Shown: piece after piece, positions 29,586 to 31,179 of the stretch
Position numbering within the stretch: the first letter of the stretch is position 1
How the letters are laid out: every line of letters begins with the position of its first letter
Virus record (IMG/VR): IMGVR_UViG_3300044729_000406
Location: 1-31,179 of that record
Length of the DNA stretch: 31,179 nucleotides
Strand: one strand, 5' to 3'
DNA from: a virus
Notes under the pieces: generated by a model
Told to the model about the DNA's origin: nothing
Seen by the model: only the letters and a program-made list of their open reading frames with translations
The model's database searches: none
Made by a program: the position numbers and the translations under genes

Positions 29586-29728
29586 TATTTAACAATTCTA
29601 ATTAGTTCCAATACTAATGAATTTCTACCCATTCTATATGCTCTTTCAAAAGCTGTTTCTTTTTCACGTTCTTTTGGTGGATATTGGTAAAGTTTTTCTA
29701 AATCTTTTTTTGTTAATTTAATTTTCAT
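29585..29728 (-). CDS. Hypothetical protein, 47 aa
   Basis: Lies between the annealing protein and the exonuclease. The product is lysine-rich and helical (MKIKLTKKDLEKLYQYPPKE, then FERAYRMGRNSLVLELIRIV). The TAATG overlap with the exonuclease start supports translation. It might assist recombination, given the neighbours, but has no recognisable motif. Confidence 0.6.
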   Translation of the reverse strand: MKIKLTKKDLEKLYQYPPKEREKETAFERAYRMGRNSLVLELIRIVK

Positions 29729-29754
29729 AATAATTTCCAATTATTTTCAATCAT

Positions 29755-30291
29755 TCATTTAGTAGCCGTCAAAATTGCAATGTTATCTGCACTTACAATG
29801 TACTTGTCAGTAACGTCAGAAATAGAACCGCCTTTTGCGATATGGTCAACTGCTTTCTTCCACAATGGATGCTTAGGTGTCATCTCCTCTTTTACTGCTT
29901 TGACTTGGTAGCCTGTTGCAGTATTCCCATCGTCATCGGTTTGATTTAAATTAAAAATAGACGCAAGAGCATAACGACGGGCATAGGTCAACGAAGATCC
30001 TTGTTGCTGAGGATTATTCAAGTCCTTCATTCTTAAAACTTGTTCACTCTGCATCCATTCGCCACTCTCAGCGTGGTAAACGGTAGTCACAAGACTATCC
30101 TCGTTTGGGTGTTGTGTAACCAGTAGACCGCATTCTATCATAATAGGGTTAATCACTTCAAGAATAGCCGATAGATCAGCGTAGTTCTTTTTAAAATGTC
30201 CATTAACAGCAGATTTCTTAACTGCTGATACTTTGGTCTGAAAGCAAAACAAGGCTTTGGTTAGGTTAGTTATTTTCTCTGATGTTTTCAT
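29755..30291 (-). CDS. erf: ERF-family single-strand annealing protein
   Basis: A 178-residue recombinase that anneals complementary single strands. Diagnostic features are KKNYADLSAILEVINPIM, TTVYHAESGEWM and the family signature QQGSSLTYARRYALASIF (residues ~96-113) followed by acidic DDDGN. The family member from phage P22 has a C-terminal tail; this one keeps a short basic/helical tail. With the downstream YqaJ exonuclease it forms the homologous recombination and genome circularisation module. Confidence 0.88.
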   Translation of the reverse strand: MKTSEKITNLTKALFCFQTKVSAVKKSAVNGHFKKNYADLSAILEVINPIMIECGLLVTQHPNEDSLVTTVYHAESGEWMQSEQVLRMKDLNNPQQQGSSLTYARRYALASIFNLNQTDDDGNTATGYQVKAVKEEMTPKHPLWKKAVDHIAKGGSISDVTDKYIVSADNIAILTATK

Positions 30292-30530
30292 AAAATTTCT
30301 TGAATTACTCTGTATAGTTCGTGTTCTTTGATATGCTCTAAGTCAACTCTAAAAGTTACCTCGTAAGGACTACTGTCTTCGTCTTTAGAAATAACCTCTT
30401 CAAATTTCTTGAAATAGTGTTCAATGATTGCGTCTTCTACTTCCATTCTATCATATATAAAAGTAAAAGAATCGTCAAAGACTACTTGAACCTCTTTGTC
30501 TTGTACATATACGTTTACTTCAACTTTCAT
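30288..30530 (-). CDS. Hypothetical early protein, 80 aa
   Basis: Acidic alpha/beta protein (MKVEVNVYVQDKEVQVVFDD, then IEHYFKKFEEVISKDEDSS and VTFRVDLEHIKEHELYRVI). Strongly negative charge is common among early phage proteins that bind host factors or mimic DNA, but there is no specific motif. Joined to both neighbours by 4-nt overlaps. Confidence 0.65.
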   Translation of the reverse strand: MKVEVNVYVQDKEVQVVFDDSFTFIYDRMEVEDAIIEHYFKKFEEVISKDEDSSPYEVTFRVDLEHIKEHELYRVIQEIL

Positions 30531-30748
30531 CTTGAAACCTCCCTTATACCTTTTAACCCATCAAAGTGTTTGTTAACTTCTTCTAAAAGTTCGTTCATGG
30601 TGCATTTGTTACTTGGATGTCTTAATTTTTCAATCATCCAAACAAGGTTAACAAGGTCTCCCTCTGAATAAGTTGGTTGGCTTTCAGCAGTGCCGTTAAC
30701 TTTTTCTTTAGAAAAGATGCGTTTTAGTGTTAATATAAATTTTTTCAT
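30527..30748 (-). CDS. Hypothetical early protein, 73 aa
   Basis: Basic N-terminus (MKKFILTLKRIFSKEK) that could be an amphipathic membrane-binding helix, then a helical region with LVNLVWMIEKLRHPSNKCTM and LLEEVNKHFDGLKGIREV. No known motif. The ATG overlaps the regulator stop as ATGA. Confidence 0.65.
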   Translation of the reverse strand: MKKFILTLKRIFSKEKVNGTAESQPTYSEGDLVNLVWMIEKLRHPSNKCTMNELLEEVNKHFDGLKGIREVSR

Positions 30749-30924
30749 TTTGATACCTCCTCTAATGCAGTTTTAATAACCAACATAGCCTTTGGATTGA
30801 TAACGTCACCGTCAAGATACTTTCTAACGGTAGGCATAGACACGCCTGTTTGCTCAGATACTCGCTTCACGAGTCCGTGCTTTCTTTTTACTTTAATAAG
30901 ATTTATGATTTCTTGTAGTTCCAT
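30745..30924 (-). CDS. Helix-turn-helix regulator, 59 aa
   Basis: First gene of the early operon. The product MELQEIINLIKVKRKHGLVK continues with a clear helix-turn-helix: RVSEQTGVSMPTVRKYLDGD, which resembles the LacI/Cro recognition helix (GVSMPTVRKYL). Such a short protein would act as a dimer. A 16-bp perfect palindrome lies 30 bases upstream of its start and overlaps the -33 position of its promoter, so it may repress itself. The role (Cro-like switch or simple early repressor) is inference. Confidence 0.75.
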   Translation of the reverse strand: MELQEIINLIKVKRKHGLVKRVSEQTGVSMPTVRKYLDGDVINPKAMLVIKTALEEVSK

Positions 30925-30928
30925 GCAG

Positions 30929-30936
30929 CAAAGATA
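30929..30936 (-). promoter_or_regulatory. Early promoter -7 element
   Basis: TATCTTTG on the minus strand, identical to the -7 element of the second early promoter and likewise 4 bases before an ATG. The -33 position 19 bases upstream reads TTTT instead of TTTG, so it is weaker or needs activation. Confidence 0.7.
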
Positions 30937-30953
30937 AAATAAATTTCATTAAT

Positions 30954-30969
30954 AGAAAAATATTTTTCT
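30954..30969. promoter_or_regulatory. 16-bp palindrome, candidate operator
   Basis: AGAAAAATATTTTTCT is a perfect inverted repeat covering the -33 position of the early promoter. A dimeric helix-turn-helix protein encoded immediately downstream is a natural candidate ligand. The tract is pure A/T apart from two bases, which weakens the case. Confidence 0.45.
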
Positions 30970-30981
30970 TTATTGACAGAA

Positions 30982-31179
30982 CTATGACGCTAAAGAGTCA
31001 GCGATATACCTACCGATTCTATCAACAAGTGTTTGTTTCATTTTATCTGTTAGAACAGGAGAAATAAAAGGTCTTGCCTTTGTGCCTTTTCTATGAATCT
31101 TTCTTGCTATTACATAAGCAAGGCTCTTAACCGATGCTGCTCGTGATTGATTTTTGGAAGTCCTTGTTTGGATTCCTTT
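30982..31179 (-). CDS. HK97 gp10-like neck/tail completion protein, 3' part
   Basis: C-terminal part of the junction-spanning gene. Bases 31119-31179 duplicate 1-61, so the unique portion is 30982-31118. It encodes a lysine- and arginine-rich helix (IARKIHRKGTKARPFISPVL) and ends with TAG at 30982-30984. About 60 bases downstream lie the promoter and start of the first early gene, so the late operon runs up to the early promoter with no obvious hairpin terminator between them. Confidence 0.75.
   Translation of the reverse strand, partial: KGIQTRTSKNQSRAASVKSLAYVIARKIHRKGTKARPFISPVLTDKMKQTLVDRIGRYIADSLAS
31119..31179. repeat. Terminal direct repeat (contig overlap), right copy
   Basis: Exact copy of bases 1-61. 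It lies within the coding sequence of the gp10-like gene that crosses the junction, and the frame is preserved when the two ends are merged. Confidence 0.95.

Noticed and set aside
30974-30979. TTGACA on the plus strand resembling an E. coli -35 box
   Set aside because: No matching -10 follows, the host uses another consensus, and there is no plus-strand gene downstream.
1-31179. Search for integrase, attachment sites, tRNA genes and toxin-antitoxin pairs
   Set aside because: No recombinase motifs, no cloverleaf-like sequences noticed by eye and no typical toxin families; I therefore do not claim a temperate life style.

Overview
The window is the complete genome of a tailed double-stranded DNA phage (Caudoviricetes, probably a siphovirus) that most likely infects a member of the Bacteroidota. 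The first 61 bases recur exactly as the last 61 bases (1-61 = 31119-31179). Collapsing this overlap gives a circular map of 31,118 bp and restores an uninterrupted 172-codon gp10-like gene across the junction. The host call rests on AT-rich DNA, three promoters with the Bacteroidota -7 element TAnnTTTG, mostly weak or absent Shine-Dalgarno sites, and protein families typical of Bacteroidota phages. There is no integrase, transposase, CRISPR array or recognisable tRNA. I see no lysogeny module beyond one 59-residue helix-turn-helix protein.

Every gene I can support is on the minus strand, so transcription runs from high to low coordinates. Early region (30.9-28.9 kb): helix-turn-helix regulator, two small proteins, ERF single-strand annealing protein, a 47-residue protein and a YqaJ-type exonuclease. 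A second promoter at 28.89 kb starts a block of small proteins, then a homing-type HNH endonuclease and a conserved 70-residue protein. A third promoter at 26.89 kb precedes a strongly folded RNA of about 147 nt (26731-26878) ending in a terminator hairpin plus U-tract. Next is the replication module (26.7-24.1 kb): a small protein, an initiator-like protein whose gene contains three CGCA-N4-TGCG iterons beside an AT-rich tract, a DnaB-type helicase, and a protein carrying only the DnaA DNA-binding domain. A sigma-factor-like protein follows; its reading frame appears to begin at a non-AUG codon. Small proteins, a methyltransferase and an HNH protein then lead to a likely small terminase subunit.

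Late region (20.4 kb to 1, then across the junction): a glycosyltransferase immediately upstream of the large terminase; a tail assembly chaperone pair joined by an apparent -1 frameshift on a T9 run; two large tail proteins; tape measure; XkdF-like prohead protease fused to extra domains; scaffold; major capsid; probable tail tube; a UUCG-loop terminator; tail fibre and receptor-binding proteins; one or two holin-like membrane proteins; portal with extra C-terminal domains; connector and terminator proteins; a nested membrane-protein pair that could be spanins; metallophosphoesterase; a DUF3310 protein; GH108-type endolysin; and the gp10-like protein. The order is unusual: the portal lies about 13 kb downstream of the terminase, after capsid and fibres, and the tail module precedes the head module.

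The most interesting items are the promoter-to-terminator RNA with two fully complementary 7-nt hairpin loops, the iteron array inside the initiator gene with one copy in a different reading frame, the chaperone frameshift, the apparent AUC start of the sigma-like gene, and the stand-alone DnaA domain IV protein.
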